A DNA stretch of 64,000 bases from the NCBI RefSeq assembly GCF_021129235.1, contig NZ_JAJOMA010000012.1, positions 1 through 64,000 on the forward strand, written 5' to 3'. The position numbers were made by a program, and so were the translations under genes. The stretch comes from Kineosporia mesophila. GTDB lineage: Bacteria; Actinomycetota; Actinomycetes; Actinomycetales; Kineosporiaceae. The notes under the pieces are model-generated. The model saw only the letters and a list, made by a program, of their open reading frames with translations, ran no database searches and was not told the DNA's origin. Of the stretch, positions 35,317 to 44,368 are shown in pieces; the first letter of the stretch is position 1; the number at the start of each line of letters is the position of its first letter.

Positions 35317-36000
35317 TTACTTCTCCAGGGTCACGGCGCTCGTGGCGACCGTGATGTGCTGACCCTGGGCGTTGAGAAGCTTTTCGCCCTCGGCGTCGGT
35401 GACACCGGCCGACTTCGCAAAGCCGGCTGCGTTCTGGGCGACCTGACCGGTGAAGGACACGGCGTCGCCCTTCTCCACCGTGAACGGCGATTCCCCGGCC
35501 TTTCCGGTGAGCTGGACCCAGACGCGGTCGGTGTCGCCGGCGCCGACCCAGAACCCCTCGTCGGCCGGGACCGACTGCACTCGCACCGCCGTGGCTGTCG
35601 CCTCGGTACCGGTGTACGCGGACAGGTCGCCGTCGGCACCGATGTCCGTGGCGTCGGCCAGCGGAAGCAGGAGTGCCTGGTCGGTGGTGATGGTCCCAGC
35701 CCCGTTGGCCGAGGTGCCCCCGGCCGTCGTGGCTGCCGCGCTCGAGGCATCGCTCGATGCCGGGCTGGGCGTGGACGCCCCGGCGGGCGCCGTCGTTGTG
35801 GCCGTCGGCGCGGACGGGGTGGCGGTGCTGCCGGCGCTGCTGGGGTCGTCATCGCCCCCCGCGCAGCGGCTCAGCAACAGGAGAAGAAGAACGAGTAGCA
35901 CGATGAAGACCAGCAGGGGGATCAGCCAGGCCGGACGCTTGCCGGCCGGGCCCCCGACGGGACGGGCGCCTGGGGATGAGTGGGGGTTGTGCTCTGCCAC
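35317..36000 (-). CDS. Single-pass membrane protein with extracytoplasmic domain
   Basis: A 227-residue protein: short cytoplasmic tail, one strong helix rich in leucine and valine (about 26-44), then a Ser/Thr/Ala-rich linker and a folded C-terminal domain (about 105-227). That domain contains ADEGFWVGAG, RVWVQL and LLNAQGQHITV. It closely resembles the C-terminal domain of the sigma-factor fusion at 37417-38652 (NEGFWV, KVWVQL, LLTAEHAHLTV). I do not recognise a named family; a sensor or ligand-binding role outside the membrane is inference. The GTG at 36000 has GGAGACA eight bases upstream. Confidence 0.8.
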   Translation of the reverse strand: MAEHNPHSSPGARPVGGPAGKRPAWLIPLLVFIVLLVLLLLLLSRCAGGDDDPSSAGSTATPSAPTATTTAPAGASTPSPASSDASSAAATTAGGTSANGAGTITTDQALLLPLADATDIGADGDLSAYTGTEATATAVRVQSVPADEGFWVGAGDTDRVWVQLTGKAGESPFTVEKGDAVSFTGQVAQNAAGFAKSAGVTDAEGEKLLNAQGQHITVATSAVTLEK

Positions 36001-36189
36001 AGCAGTGTCTCCTGAACATGGGATGGATCTGGACCGGGTCGTGCCACGTAGGTGCCAGACGGCCGCACCCTTACCCCGCTCTCTCACGACAGCGGGTGTC
36101 TGTGCATAAATGCGGGGTGCTGATGGGCTCCCTCCCGAGGTCGGCGCGGCGTGGTGGTAGCACGAGTGGTGATGGCGGTTTCGGTGGTG

Positions 36190-36236
36190 CTGCCTGGCCG
36201 CCCTGGTCCTCGTAGCCGTTGCGGCCAGGCAGTTTT
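36190..36236. terminator. Hairpin with T tract
   Basis: A 12-base-pair stem (36190-36201 with 36221-36232) and a 19-base loop are followed on the plus strand by TTTT. The hairpin lies just downstream of the channel-like gene on the minus strand and probably ends its transcript. Confidence 0.5.
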
Positions 36237-36256
36237 CGGGTTCGGCAGTGACGCCC

Positions 36257-37054
36257 TCAGTAGTGGGAGCTTCCCGGGTTCTGGTCCCAGGTGGTGTCGG
36301 TCCGGACCCGGGCGCGGGCACTGTCGGCCTGGGCCTGCACGTTCGGCGCCGAGGCGACCTGCTGGCCGATGTTGCGCTTCTCGGCGTCGTACGTGGCCAG
36401 CGTGTTCTCCCAGCGGGCCTGCATCGGCTTGATCCCGCCGCCGCCGACCGCCACCACGACCACTCCGACCACCGCGGCCAAGGTGGCGTACAGGATGCCG
36501 TCAACGACGTTCTGCGCGATCTGCAACTGGTCCAGAGCGGCGATGATGCCGAACGCGAGGATGAGGACCGACGCCGCGCCGGCCAGGACCCGCCCGTAGG
36601 ACAGGCCGCCGAGGCTGCCTTCGATCAGGGTCTTGGCGCCGGCCGCGATCGCCGAGGCGATCACGACGATGACGATGGCCACGAACACCTTCGGCAGGTA
36701 CGCGATGACTGCCTGTAGGTACCCGCTGATCGGGTTGGGACCGAACACCCCGAACGCGGTGGACAACACGAACAGCATGATCGTGTAGAACACCAGCTTG
36801 GCCAGGATGTCCGAGGCATCGTACTTCGACTGCTCCAGCGCCCGCCCGACCCCGCCGCGCTCGACCGCCCGGTCGAACCCAACTCTTTCCAGGACGCCGT
36901 TCAGGACCTTGGCCAGGACCTTGGCAATGATGTACCCGACGATCAGGATCAGGAGGAAAACCACGAACTTGGGCACGAACGTGGCGATCGTCGACCAGGC
37001 GCTGTTGACACCCGATTCGTAGTCGATCTTGGACAGCGGCGCTAGGGCGTGCAT
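36257..37054 (-). CDS. Channel-like integral membrane protein (conserved TM-helix repeat family)
   Basis: A 265-residue protein with about five membrane helices: FVPKFVVFLLILIVGYIIAK, LAKLVFYTIMLFVLSTAFGV, YLPKVFVAIVIVVIASAIAA, LAGAASVLILAFGIIAAL and ILYATLAAVVGVVVVAVGGG. The repeated pattern of helix followed by basic amphipathic stretch matches the conserved TM-helix family related to small mechanosensitive channels (CmpX-like). It lacks the soluble MscS beta domain. A role in osmotic balance is plausible. The ATG at 37054 has GGAAGGA about nine bases upstream. The hydrophilic C-terminal 50 residues are probably cytoplasmic. Confidence 0.78.
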   Translation of the reverse strand: MHALAPLSKIDYESGVNSAWSTIATFVPKFVVFLLILIVGYIIAKVLAKVLNGVLERVGFDRAVERGGVGRALEQSKYDASDILAKLVFYTIMLFVLSTAFGVFGPNPISGYLQAVIAYLPKVFVAIVIVVIASAIAAGAKTLIEGSLGGLSYGRVLAGAASVLILAFGIIAALDQLQIAQNVVDGILYATLAAVVGVVVVAVGGGGIKPMQARWENTLATYDAEKRNIGQQVASAPNVQAQADSARARVRTDTTWDQNPGSSHY

Positions 37055-37416
37055 GAGTGGTAGTCCTTCCGTGGCAGAAACGAGGAAAAGCCGACGAGGG
37101 GCGGCCGGGACAGAGCTGGACGACGGCTGCGGACGCCGTTGAGCTGCTCGTACGGTGAAGAAGACCCGGGTCGGGCGCGACCATGACGCACAAATTTCGA
37201 ACGTTTTCGCCGGCGTCCGGGCCGGTGCGACAGCAGCCCTGGCCCATCCTGCGGACGGGGCAGCCCTCACCTCGATGTCTGGCTGGTGAGCCGCCGCGAG
37301 TGCACCTGACCAGGGGACGGGTGAAGCTGGGGGACGGGCCGTAGGCTCGGCCCCTGCGGGCCGGATGGTGGCCGTGACTGTGCCACGGGCAGGATGCTGA
37401 CGATTCGGGAGCGCTC
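37055..37416. other. Divergent intergenic region
   Basis: These 362 bases lie between the divergent channel-like gene and the sigma-factor fusion gene, so promoters in both directions are expected. I see no recognisable ECF promoter pair, RNA gene or strong palindrome. Confidence 0.4.
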
Positions 37417-38652
37417 TTGAGCACGAACATGCACGATGATCTGACTGACCTGATGGCCCCGCTCCGCCGGTACGTGGGAGCGCGTGTTCGGGTTGATGAT
37501 CGGGAGGACATCGTTCAGGAGACCCTGACCCGGATGCTGAAAGCCCGGGCCCGGGTCGAGCCCGGTACGGAGATTGCGTACGCCCTGGTGGTGGCTCGTC
37601 ACGTGATCATCGACCGGGCCGCACAGGAGTCCAGGGCCCGGGACAACCGGCCCCGGCTGATCGACCTGACCGCCCCACCGCTACCGGACGACATCTTGCT
37701 CGGGGTCGAGGAACGCTACGCCATTCGTGAGGCGCTGGAGCAGCTGCCCGATTCCCAGCGGGCGATGTTCCTCGCGCATGTGCTGAACGACGAACCGCTG
37801 ACCAGCCTGGCGAACGATTCCGAGACGACCAGCGGGTCAATCGGGTCCTTGATGGCCCGGACCCGTGCTCGTCTGCGGGTGGATTACGTTCTGGCGCTGC
37901 GGGGAATCAGCGAATTGCCGTCCCCCCGCTGCCGGCCGGTTCTGCTGGCGCTCTCCGGCGCGGACACTCGACGGCAGCAGGCGCTACGCGCCGGGCATCA
38001 TCTGCTGACCTGCCCGGTCTGCGATTCGATCGCCGAACCGCTGATGCGTCGCCGGAGCGCGCTGGCGGCATTCCTGCCCTGGCTGGGGCTGGGGCCGATC
38101 GTCGCGTGGTTGCGTCGTTCCCTGCGTACGGGCGCCGGGCAGGCCACAGCCGCCGCGACCGGGACAGCTCTGGCGGGCGTGGTGTTGGTCAGCGTCGTAC
38201 ATACGCTCGACAGCAGCCCTTCGGCATCAGCTGCGGCCACGGCCGGCGCCCCGGTAACGGCGCCGGTGTCCTCGCAGCCGGCAGACGGTGTTGCCGCGAT
38301 CACGCGGCTGACCGACGACCGGTCCTTGTCCGCGGGAAACGTTCCTCTGGCGTCCCTGGCCGGTACACGGGTCCGCGGATCGTCGGTCACCGTGCTGGAG
38401 GTGGCCGCCAACGAGGGGTTCTGGGTCAAGAACCCAGGTGGCACGAAGGTCTGGGTCCAGCTGTCGGACTTCGGGACCGAGTCCGCGGTCAAGGTGCGCC
38501 GCGATGACACCGTCAATTTCGTCGCCACAGTGACAGCTCACGGGTCTGACTTCGCTGATCGAGTAGGGGTCAGCGCAGCTGAGGGCGCCGCCTTGCTCAC
38601 CGCTGAGCACGCGCATCTGACGGTCCGGGAGCGGGACCTTCACCACTCCTGA
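37417..38652 (+). CDS. ECF sigma factor fused to zinc finger, TM helix and extracytoplasmic domain
   Basis: A 411-residue one-piece regulator. Residues 10-75 form sigma region 2 (DDREDIVQETLTRML) and about 100-165 region 4 (ALEQLPDSQRAMFLAHV, then a helix-turn-helix ending SLMARTRARLRV). C172, H195, C199 and C202 (HHLLTCPVC) reproduce the zinc-binding pattern of ZAS anti-sigma factors. A hydrophobic segment (about 245-263) follows. The outer domain (about 290-411) matches that of the membrane protein at 35317-36000. Sigma factor and anti-sigma are therefore one chain, as in a few ECF groups with C-terminal extensions. The TTG start has GGGAG nearby; an ATG four codons later (37429) is an alternative. 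Confidence 0.85.
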   Translation: MSTNMHDDLTDLMAPLRRYVGARVRVDDREDIVQETLTRMLKARARVEPGTEIAYALVVARHVIIDRAAQESRARDNRPRLIDLTAPPLPDDILLGVEERYAIREALEQLPDSQRAMFLAHVLNDEPLTSLANDSETTSGSIGSLMARTRARLRVDYVLALRGISELPSPRCRPVLLALSGADTRRQQALRAGHHLLTCPVCDSIAEPLMRRRSALAAFLPWLGLGPIVAWLRRSLRTGAGQATAAATGTALAGVVLVSVVHTLDSSPSASAAATAGAPVTAPVSSQPADGVAAITRLTDDRSLSAGNVPLASLAGTRVRGSSVTVLEVAANEGFWVKNPGGTKVWVQLSDFGTESAVKVRRDDTVNFVATVTAHGSDFADRVGVSAAEGAALLTAEHAHLTVRERDLHHS

Positions 38653-38731
38653 CTCGTCGCCGGCTGATCCACCTGGCCTGTCGTGGGTAATGGCGGCCGG
38701 GTCGGGACCGGGGTGCCCCCGGGGCGGTCAC

Positions 38732-40705
38732 TCACACTCGGAACGTGCTCACCAGTGACTGCAATCGGGCCGCCAGCTGCTCGAGCTGCAGCGCGGCGTC
38801 CTGGGTGGCCTTGGCATCGGCGGTCGTTCGGGCCGCCACGGCCGAAACGCTTTCCACCGTGGTGTGAATCTCCTGGGCGCTGTGGGCCGCATCGGCGCTG
38901 CTGCGACTCATTTCCTGGGTGGTGGCGCTCTGTTGTTCGACAGCGCCCGCGATGCTGGCGCTCACTTCGTCGATCTGCTGGACCACGCCCTGGATCTGGC
39001 CGATCGAGCCGGCGGCGGATGCCGTGCTGGTGCGGATCGCGTCGACCCGGTTGGAGATCTCGTCGGTGGCCCGTGCTGTCTGCAGGGCCAGCTCCTTGAC
39101 CTCGGTGGCGACCACGGCGAAGCCCTTACCGGCTTCTCCGGCCCGGGCCGCTTCGATCGTCGCGTTCAGGGCCAGCAGGTTGGTCTGCTCGGCGATCGCG
39201 GTGATCAGCTGAACCGCTACGCCCACCTCGGCCGCCGTCGACTCCAGGTCGGCGACCTCGTCCCGGGCGGTACCGGCCACGGCGACGGCCTCCGCCACCA
39301 CCTGAGCGGCCCGGCCCGCGTTGCGGGCGATCTCCCCGATCGCGGCGTTCAGCTCGTCGCTGCCGTTGGCCAGGCCGTGTATGCCCTGGGTCACCTGTCC
39401 TGTAGCGGTCGAGGCCTGACCGGCCCGCGCGGCGGTCTCGTCCGCGGCCACGCGCAGCCGGTCGGCCAGCACGGTCAGTCCGCCGGCGGAGCTGGACAGC
39501 GAGCCGGAGGCGTCGTTGATGGACGACACGGCGGTGGCCACCTTGGAGCAGAACCGGTTGAACGCCGCGCCGAGCTGACCGGCTTCGTCGGGCCGGTCCT
39601 CGTCCAGCCGGGCGGTGAGATCGCCGTCCCCGTCGGCGATCTGGCTCATCCGGTCGCGGGCTCGTTCGAAGGGGCGCAACACCCACCGGCCGATCAGGAA
39701 GGTCACCGTGCCGGCGATCAGCAGGGTGACCAGAGCCATGATGATGATCATCGTTCGCAGCCGGTGCGCGTTCGCCAGTACCGAGGCCGCCGGAACGGTG
39801 ACCACCAGCGTCCACCGATCCTGCGGGCCCAGCGTGAGCTGACTGGCGACCACCAGTTCGCTGTCTCCGTTGCGGGTGATCCACCGGGTGACGCCGGAAC
39901 TGCTCGCGGTCCGGTCGACGATGTCGGCCAGCTGCGGGGAGTCCTCGCGCAGTGAGGAGGTGGCCTTGAATCCGGCACCGCTGGCCGCCACCGTCCCGGC
40001 CGTGCTGACCAGGGTCGCCCGGCCGGTTCCGTAGGGGGTGATGCCGGAGACCAGACGCTGTTGTTCGTCCAGGGCCACGTCGACGCCGGCCACCCCGACG
40101 CTCTTGCCGTCGATGATGATGGGGACGGCCACGGACGTCACCAGCATGTTCGTGCCCCCGATGTCGTACGAGTAGGGCTCGAGCACGAGCTCCTTGCCCG
40201 TGCTCAGCGGCTTGGTGTAGTAGTCGCCGCCCGCGCCGGTATCGGTGTATCCGGCAATCGCCCGGGATCCGTACCCGCCGTCTGCCGGGAAGTAATAGGT
40301 GAGGTACCGCCCGGTCTTGTCACTGTGCTTCGTGTTCACGTACGCGGCGTCCTGCCCGTCGAACGCGTTCGGTTCCCAGCCCGTCCAGGCTCCGTACAAC
40401 CCCGAATGTGTCTTCAAGGTGGCGAAAATGGTCTTGTCCCCGACCAGTCGCCCGTTCGGTGCGGACCGGTCGGCCACTAGAGCGTTGGCCAGGTCCTTGG
40501 CGATCTGCAGACCGCCACTCAGCTGCTCGGCGGCGGCATCGGCACCGCGACCGGACAGTTGCTGCGCGTACAGCTCGGCATCGGACCGGGCCCGGCTCTG
40601 GACCTGCACCGTGACGACAGCCGTCAGGGCGCCCAGGGCTATCACCAGGGTGATGACAATTCCCAGGACCAGCCGGGCCTTGAGGGTGATGAACAGCCTG
40701 TGCAT
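38732..40705 (-). CDS. Methyl-accepting chemotaxis protein with dCACHE sensor
   Basis: A 657-residue chemoreceptor. TM1 is [21 protein letters not shown] large periplasmic dCACHE-like domain includes [33 protein letters not shown] and [12 protein letters not shown]2 is [25 protein letters not shown] domain follows ([16 protein letters not shown]), then a coiled-coil signalling domain with the hairpin tip [19 protein letters not shown] and [13 protein letters not shown]. dCACHE domains of this sequence type usually bind amino acids or other small acids; the ligand is not determined. The ATG at 40705 has GAGGCGG upstream. There are no che genes nearby, so it is an orphan receptor implying motility elsewhere in the genome. 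Confidence 0.93.
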   Translation of the reverse strand: MHRLFITLKARLVLGIVITLVIALGALTAVVTVQVQSRARSDAELYAQQLSGRGADAAAEQLSGGLQIAKDLANALVADRSAPNGRLVGDKTIFATLKTHSGLYGAWTGWEPNAFDGQDAAYVNTKHSDKTGRYLTYYFPADGGYGSRAIAGYTDTGAGGDYYTKPLSTGKELVLEPYSYDIGGTNMLVTSVAVPIIIDGKSVGVAGVDVALDEQQRLVSGITPYGTGRATLVSTAGTVAASGAGFKATSSLREDSPQLADIVDRTASSSGVTRWITRNGDSELVVASQLTLGPQDRWTLVVTVPAASVLANAHRLRTMIIIMALVTLLIAGTVTFLIGRWVLRPFERARDRMSQIADGDGDLTARLDEDRPDEAGQLGAAFNRFCSKVATAVSSINDASGSLSSSAGGLTVLADRLRVAADETAARAGQASTATGQVTQGIHGLANGSDELNAAIGEIARNAGRAAQVVAEAVAVAGTARDEVADLESTAAEVGVAVQLITAIAEQTNLLALNATIEAARAGEAGKGFAVVATEVKELALQTARATDEISNRVDAIRTSTASAAGSIGQIQGVVQQIDEVSASIAGAVEQQSATTQEMSRSSADAAHSAQEIHTTVESVSAVAARTTADAKATQDAALQLEQLAARLQSLVSTFRV

Positions 40706-40842
40706 CGAACCGCCTCGGGTAAGGAACACCTGCTGCCTGTATCGGCCCGGGCGGGGTTCCGGTTGAGGCTCGGATGGCGTGCTCGGCGGCAAGATCGGGC
40801 TGACGGAAGATCAGGAGGGCGAGTCCCACCCCTGAGGGTGGT

Positions 40843-41358
40843 GTGCGGTGGGGGTGCCTCGTGCACGATGCAGCAGATGATCATTCGTCACCTTCCCCCA
40901 GGCCGGGTTCAGGGTCCCCAAGCATCGGTACGCCCGTGAGTGAGATTTCGGCGAGGCCGGTATCCGAGCCGGTGCCGGGCGGACCCCGCGATCGCACCGG
41001 TGTGAGAGACGACGGAGGTGCGCTGTCGTCACCGGGTGGTCTGAGCGATCCGGAGGACGACGGTCTGCGACAGGAAATATTGCACCTGAGAACGGCTTTG
41101 GAATCACGGGATGTGATTGGTCAGGCCAAGGGGGTGGTGCGGATGCTGACCGGCTGTGGCACATCGGCGGCGTTCGAGGTGCTGGCCGCGATCTCCCAGG
41201 ACAGCAACCGTAAACTTCGCGACATAGCAGCGCTCATTGCCGACAGTGCCGCCGCCCGCACTCCGCTCCCCGCCGAGGTGAGCTCCAGCTGGAAGAGCCA
41301 CACAGCCGCCGCTACGGCTGCGGCGGCCGGCGGGGGCGAATCACTCCCGGGCTGCTGA
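40843..41358 (+). CDS. ANTAR-domain protein
   Basis: About 171 residues with a disordered, proline/serine-rich N-terminus and a C-terminal ANTAR RNA-binding domain (LRTALESRDVIGQAKGVVRM, then ISQDSNRKLRDIAALI). ANTAR proteins bind paired-hairpin RNA and prevent termination. It has no receiver or GAF domain, so its signal input is unclear. A paralogue with the same core lies at 46096-46449, so the two bracket the Asp23 locus. The start is uncertain: GTG codons at 40843, 40861 and 40936 are all possible. Its 3-prime end overlaps the convergent Asp23-like gene by 18 bases. Confidence 0.75.
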   Translation: MRWGCLVHDAADDHSSPSPRPGSGSPSIGTPVSEISARPVSEPVPGGPRDRTGVRDDGGALSSPGGLSDPEDDGLRQEILHLRTALESRDVIGQAKGVVRMLTGCGTSAAFEVLAAISQDSNRKLRDIAALIADSAAARTPLPAEVSSSWKSHTAAATAAAAGGGESLPGC

Positions 41359-41916
41359 GTCCGTCGGACGGTTCACCACGGATGGCCCTGGCTGGGTGGT
41401 CGGTGGTGCTTCCTGAGGGTCCTGGGTGGTGATGTCGCTGACGTGGATGTGGCTGGTCTGGACATTGATGGCGGTGGCGGCGGGACCGAGGAGCTCCAGG
41501 AGGACGGTGGCGGCCTGGGCGCGGATGCGGTCGGCGGCGGGCAGGATGGCAGTGCCGTACTGAACGATGAGCTCGATCAGGACCCCGGTGAAGGTGTCCT
41601 GCCCGGCAATGTTGACGTGAATGCCGGCCACGGCGGTACCGGGTGTGTGTCCGTCGAGGGCGTCGTGCAGGTAGGCGACGATGACTTGCTCGCTGACGTG
41701 GACGGTGCCGCCGGGGGCGTGGGCCCGGACCGGGAGAGAGCGGCGGGTGGCGCGCAGTGCAGTGCTCAGGACGCGGGGGGCGACCTCCACCCAGCGCTGG
41801 TCGGCGTGCTCGGTCAGGGCCCGGCTGGCCAGGTCGATGAGGGTCTGAGTGTTCGCCGGTGAGCCAGAAGCGGCGTCGGCACGGCGTGGTTCCTGGGTGG
41901 GTTCGTGGGTGGTCAT
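41341..41916 (-). CDS. Asp23/Gls24-family protein
   Basis: A 191-residue member of the alkaline-shock protein Asp23 family. Features are VEVAPRVLSTALRATRRSLPVRA, then AGIHVNIAGQDTFTGVLIELIVQYGTAI with alternating beta strands, and ending in INVQTSHIHVSDI. These proteins associate with the membrane through AmaP-type anchors and are linked to envelope stress. The ATG overlaps the stop of the ECF sigma gene by four bases, so the sigma factor and this protein are co-translated. The C-terminus is proline-rich. Confidence 0.78.
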   Translation of the reverse strand: MTTHEPTQEPRRADAASGSPANTQTLIDLASRALTEHADQRWVEVAPRVLSTALRATRRSLPVRAHAPGGTVHVSEQVIVAYLHDALDGHTPGTAVAGIHVNIAGQDTFTGVLIELIVQYGTAILPAADRIRAQAATVLLELLGPAATAINVQTSHIHVSDITTQDPQEAPPTTQPGPSVVNRPTDSAARE

Positions 41917-42566
41917 CGCCACGTCTCCATCCTGGTGGCCAGTGTGGTTCTGGCGCGGTGCAGCTGGCCGCGGATCACAGTGGGCGTGGTGTCGAGGATC
42001 TGGGCGATGTCCTCGTAGGACTGTCCTTCCATCTCCCGCAGGATCCAGCTGGCTCGCTGGCGCCACGGCAATTCTGTCAGAGCCGCCGAGAGAGCCTCCT
42101 GGAGTTGTCGCTGGTCCAGTTGCGCGGCGGGTGCGAGATGGGCCTTCTCCGGCCGGGGAATGAGCAGGGTGTCGTCGACGGGGACGGGCCGGCGTCGGCG
42201 GCGCTGGTTGAGGACCTCGTTCGCGGTCACCGTGAAGAGCCAGGTACGCAAGGCCGACCGGCCGTGGAAGGTCTCGATGTTCACCCAGACCTTGGTCCAG
42301 GTGGCCTGGAGGGCGTCCTCGGCGTCCTGGGTATTGCCCTCGAGCATGTTCAGGGCGTAGCGGAACATCGCGGGACCGTGCCGATGGAAGATCGTGGTGA
42401 AGGCCGAGCGGTCCCCGAGGACGGCACGGCGCACGAGCACCGCATCAGCGGCGGGCTCATCGGCGACCTCGGCGTTGCCTTCCGGTCGCGGGCCGCGACC
42501 CACATCTGTTTCCGGGGAATCGGGAGGCCCGGAAACAGCCGGCGATTCACACTCGGGCCGTGCCAT
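41913..42566 (-). CDS. ECF-type RNA polymerase sigma factor
   Basis: A 217-residue ECF sigma factor. Region 2 contains AFTTIFHRHGPAMFRYALNM and DAEDALQATWTKVW; the region 2.3-2.4 segment includes ALRTWLFTVTANEVLNQRRR. Region 4 is LPWRQRASWILREMEGQSYE followed by DIAQILDTTPTVIRGQLHRART. The chosen ATG at 42566 has GGAG upstream; a GTG 16 codons earlier would add a poorly conserved extension. It is translationally coupled to the Asp23-like gene at 41341-41916 and divergent from the main Asp23 operon, which it probably activates. No anti-sigma gene is adjacent. Confidence 0.88.
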   Translation of the reverse strand: MARPECESPAVSGPPDSPETDVGRGPRPEGNAEVADEPAADAVLVRRAVLGDRSAFTTIFHRHGPAMFRYALNMLEGNTQDAEDALQATWTKVWVNIETFHGRSALRTWLFTVTANEVLNQRRRRRPVPVDDTLLIPRPEKAHLAPAAQLDQRQLQEALSAALTELPWRQRASWILREMEGQSYEDIAQILDTTPTVIRGQLHRARTTLATRMETWR

Positions 42567-42848
42567 GTCGTATCCGCTCCGTCGGTGTCCTGCTCGTGCG
42601 GTGGCCCCACCCACAGCCTGACCTGCTTTCCCGGGTCGGTCCGATCATGGATGATCGCCGCGCCGGGCGCCTTTCGGCAGCGACCCGAGGTGTGTCCACG
42701 GGTCGAACGGGCCATCCGGCAGTGTGACGGCTGTCACTATATATCGAGCGTGACGATTGGGATCGGACCGTGTCTAACAGGGTGCGTCGCTACGACGTGA
42801 TGACCTGAGGCACCAGGTCATGCGACATCTACGAAGGAGCTGTTTCTC

Positions 42849-43322
42849 ATGGCTGACATCGTCTCTTCCTCGGCATCGAGCCAGGTGACCGGCTCCTCGT
42901 CGGCACTGTCCACCTCCGCGCTGGCCAGCGAACAGGGCAAGACCTCCATCGCCGACACCGTGGTGGCCAAGATCGCGGGAATCGCCGCCCGTGAGGTGAG
43001 TGGCGTGCATGCCCTGGGCGGTGGCACCGCTCGCGCGGTCGGTGCGCTGCGCAGCCGTATCCCCGGAGGTAGCACCAACCACAGCCAGGGCGTCACCGTG
43101 GAGGTCGGCGAACGCCAGGCCGCGGTCGACGTGCAGCTGGTGGCCGAGTACGGCGTGTCGATCGCCGACCTGGCCGCCGGGATCCGCCGTAACGTCATCG
43201 GCTCGATCGAGGGGATGACCGGTCTGCAGGTCACCGAGGTCAACATCGAGGTCCAGGACGTCTACGTACCCTCCGAGGACAACGACAACGACCAGGACGA
43301 CAGCGCTCCCCGCGTCCAGTGA
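42849..43322 (+). CDS. Asp23/Gls24-family protein
   Basis: A 157-residue Asp23-type protein and first gene of a plus-strand operon. The conserved core is TSIADTVVAKIAGIAAREV, SGVHALGG, VTVEVGERQAAVDVQLVAEY and IADLAAGIRRNVI, ending in VTEVNIEVQDVYV. This is the best-conserved Asp23 copy in the window. AAGGAG lies nine bases before the ATG. The stop overlaps the next gene's GTG. It is divergent from the ECF sigma gene across about 280 bases. Confidence 0.88.
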   Translation: MADIVSSSASSQVTGSSSALSTSALASEQGKTSIADTVVAKIAGIAAREVSGVHALGGGTARAVGALRSRIPGGSTNHSQGVTVEVGERQAAVDVQLVAEYGVSIADLAAGIRRNVIGSIEGMTGLQVTEVNIEVQDVYVPSEDNDNDQDDSAPRVQ

Positions 43323-43801
43323 CGTCGGCCGGGGCACCGCGCCCTGCGCCTGTCCCTGTCGGCCGTCCCCCTGAGCCCACGGGCCGTAACGACCAGAGGG
43401 CGGCACCGGCCGGGCCGGCGGACGCAAGGGTCGGCGATCAGGGGGTCGCCGGGCGGGTGCCGGACATCAGCGAGGTCATCGCCACGGCGGTGCTGGCGGT
43501 ACCGGGAGTGGCCGATCTGCACAGTGGCAGCTTCGGGCAGGTGGCCAGCTATCTGCCCGGGCGGTCCGTCACCGGTGTGCGGGTTCGTCCGGACGTCACC
43601 GACATTCATGTGGTGCTGTTCTGGGGTGTCCCCGTCCTGGAGGCTGCCGAGCGGGTCCGCACGGCGGTCGTACCGCTGATCGAGGGGGTGAGCGCCCGGA
43701 TCGACGTCACCGTCGAGGATGTCATCGGCCGGGAACCGGGCGGCCCGGGCACCAGCATCGCGCTCCCGGCAGATCCGGGAACACGACCAGCGACACCGTG
43801 A
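43319..43801 (+). CDS. Asp23-like protein, divergent
   Basis: About 160 residues. The N-terminal 45 residues are proline/alanine-rich and probably disordered. The remainder (VPDISEVIATAVLAVPGVAD, GVRVRPDVTDIHVVLFWGVP, ISARIDVTVEDV-like end) follows the Asp23 strand pattern with the typical VPGV motif. It is more divergent than its neighbours. The GTG start overlaps the preceding stop (GTGA), and the next gene's GTG overlaps its own stop. It is likely part of the same membrane-associated assembly. Confidence 0.7.
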   Translation: MTSAGAPRPAPVPVGRPPEPTGRNDQRAAPAGPADARVGDQGVAGRVPDISEVIATAVLAVPGVADLHSGSFGQVASYLPGRSVTGVRVRPDVTDIHVVLFWGVPVLEAAERVRTAVVPLIEGVSARIDVTVEDVIGREPGGPGTSIALPADPGTRPATP

Positions 43802-44127
43802 ATGCTGCGGCCTTCGACCCCGGGGACCCGCAGGCGGTACCGCGGCGTGAGCAATGGCGACGCGAGCAGCGACAGATCGCCCGGTTGCATCATCCCGACG
43901 TGGGCGGTGACCCGAAGCGGTTCCTTCGTCTGATGCGGGAGCTGGACCAGCGCCATGGCATCACCGCCGCCGGGTCACCGGGAACGGCGGGGCCGGACGC
44001 CCCGGTCCTGGTCGTGACGAGAACGGGTACGGCCGCTCTGTGGCGCCGGCTGCGCCGGTACGAGCGGGTCGTGCGGTCCCGTCTTCCCCGGCGGGTGCCG
44101 GGCTCGCGACGTCACATCGACCTGTAG
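43798..44127 (+). CDS. Small protein with J-domain-like HPD motif
   Basis: A 109-residue basic protein. The segment RQIARLHHPDVGGDPKRFLRLMREL resembles helices II-III and the HPD loop of a DnaJ J-domain, but the first helix is short and there is no zinc-finger or C-terminal substrate domain. It may recruit or stimulate an Hsp70, or the resemblance may be only structural. The C-terminus is arginine-rich. The GTG start overlaps the previous gene, so it belongs to the Asp23 operon. Confidence 0.6.
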   Translation: MNAAAFDPGDPQAVPRREQWRREQRQIARLHHPDVGGDPKRFLRLMRELDQRHGITAAGSPGTAGPDAPVLVVTRTGTAALWRRLRRYERVVRSRLPRRVPGSRRHIDL

Positions 44128-44188
44128 GCCTCGTCCCTGGGCTTGAAAACTCTCTCTTTCATTCTGTTTTTGTTCTGGAGGACATGAC

Positions 44189-44368
44189 ATGGCTACCTCG
44201 ACCATCGGTCTGATCGCCGGATTGCTGCTAGGTATTGCCGCGGCGGCCGGGGGTTTCTGGGGTTTCCTCATCGCCCTGGTGCTAGGGGTCGTCGGCTACG
44301 CCGTGGGTGGCCACTACGACGGTGAGGTCGACCTGAGCCAGTTGCTGGGCGGGCGCCGACGTGGATGA
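44189..44368 (+). CDS. Small two-helix membrane protein, DUF2273-like
   Basis: A 59-residue peptide starting MATSTIGLIAG. Two short hydrophobic helices (IGLIAGLLLGIAAAAGG and FWGFLIALVLGVVGYAVGG) are followed by an acidic loop (HYDGEVDLSQLL) and a basic end. Small DUF2273-type membrane proteins with this layout regularly accompany Asp23 and AmaP genes. GGAGG lies eight bases before the ATG. Its stop overlaps the next gene's GTG by eight bases. Confidence 0.8.
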   Translation: MATSTIGLIAGLLLGIAAAAGGFWGFLIALVLGVVGYAVGGHYDGEVDLSQLLGGRRRG

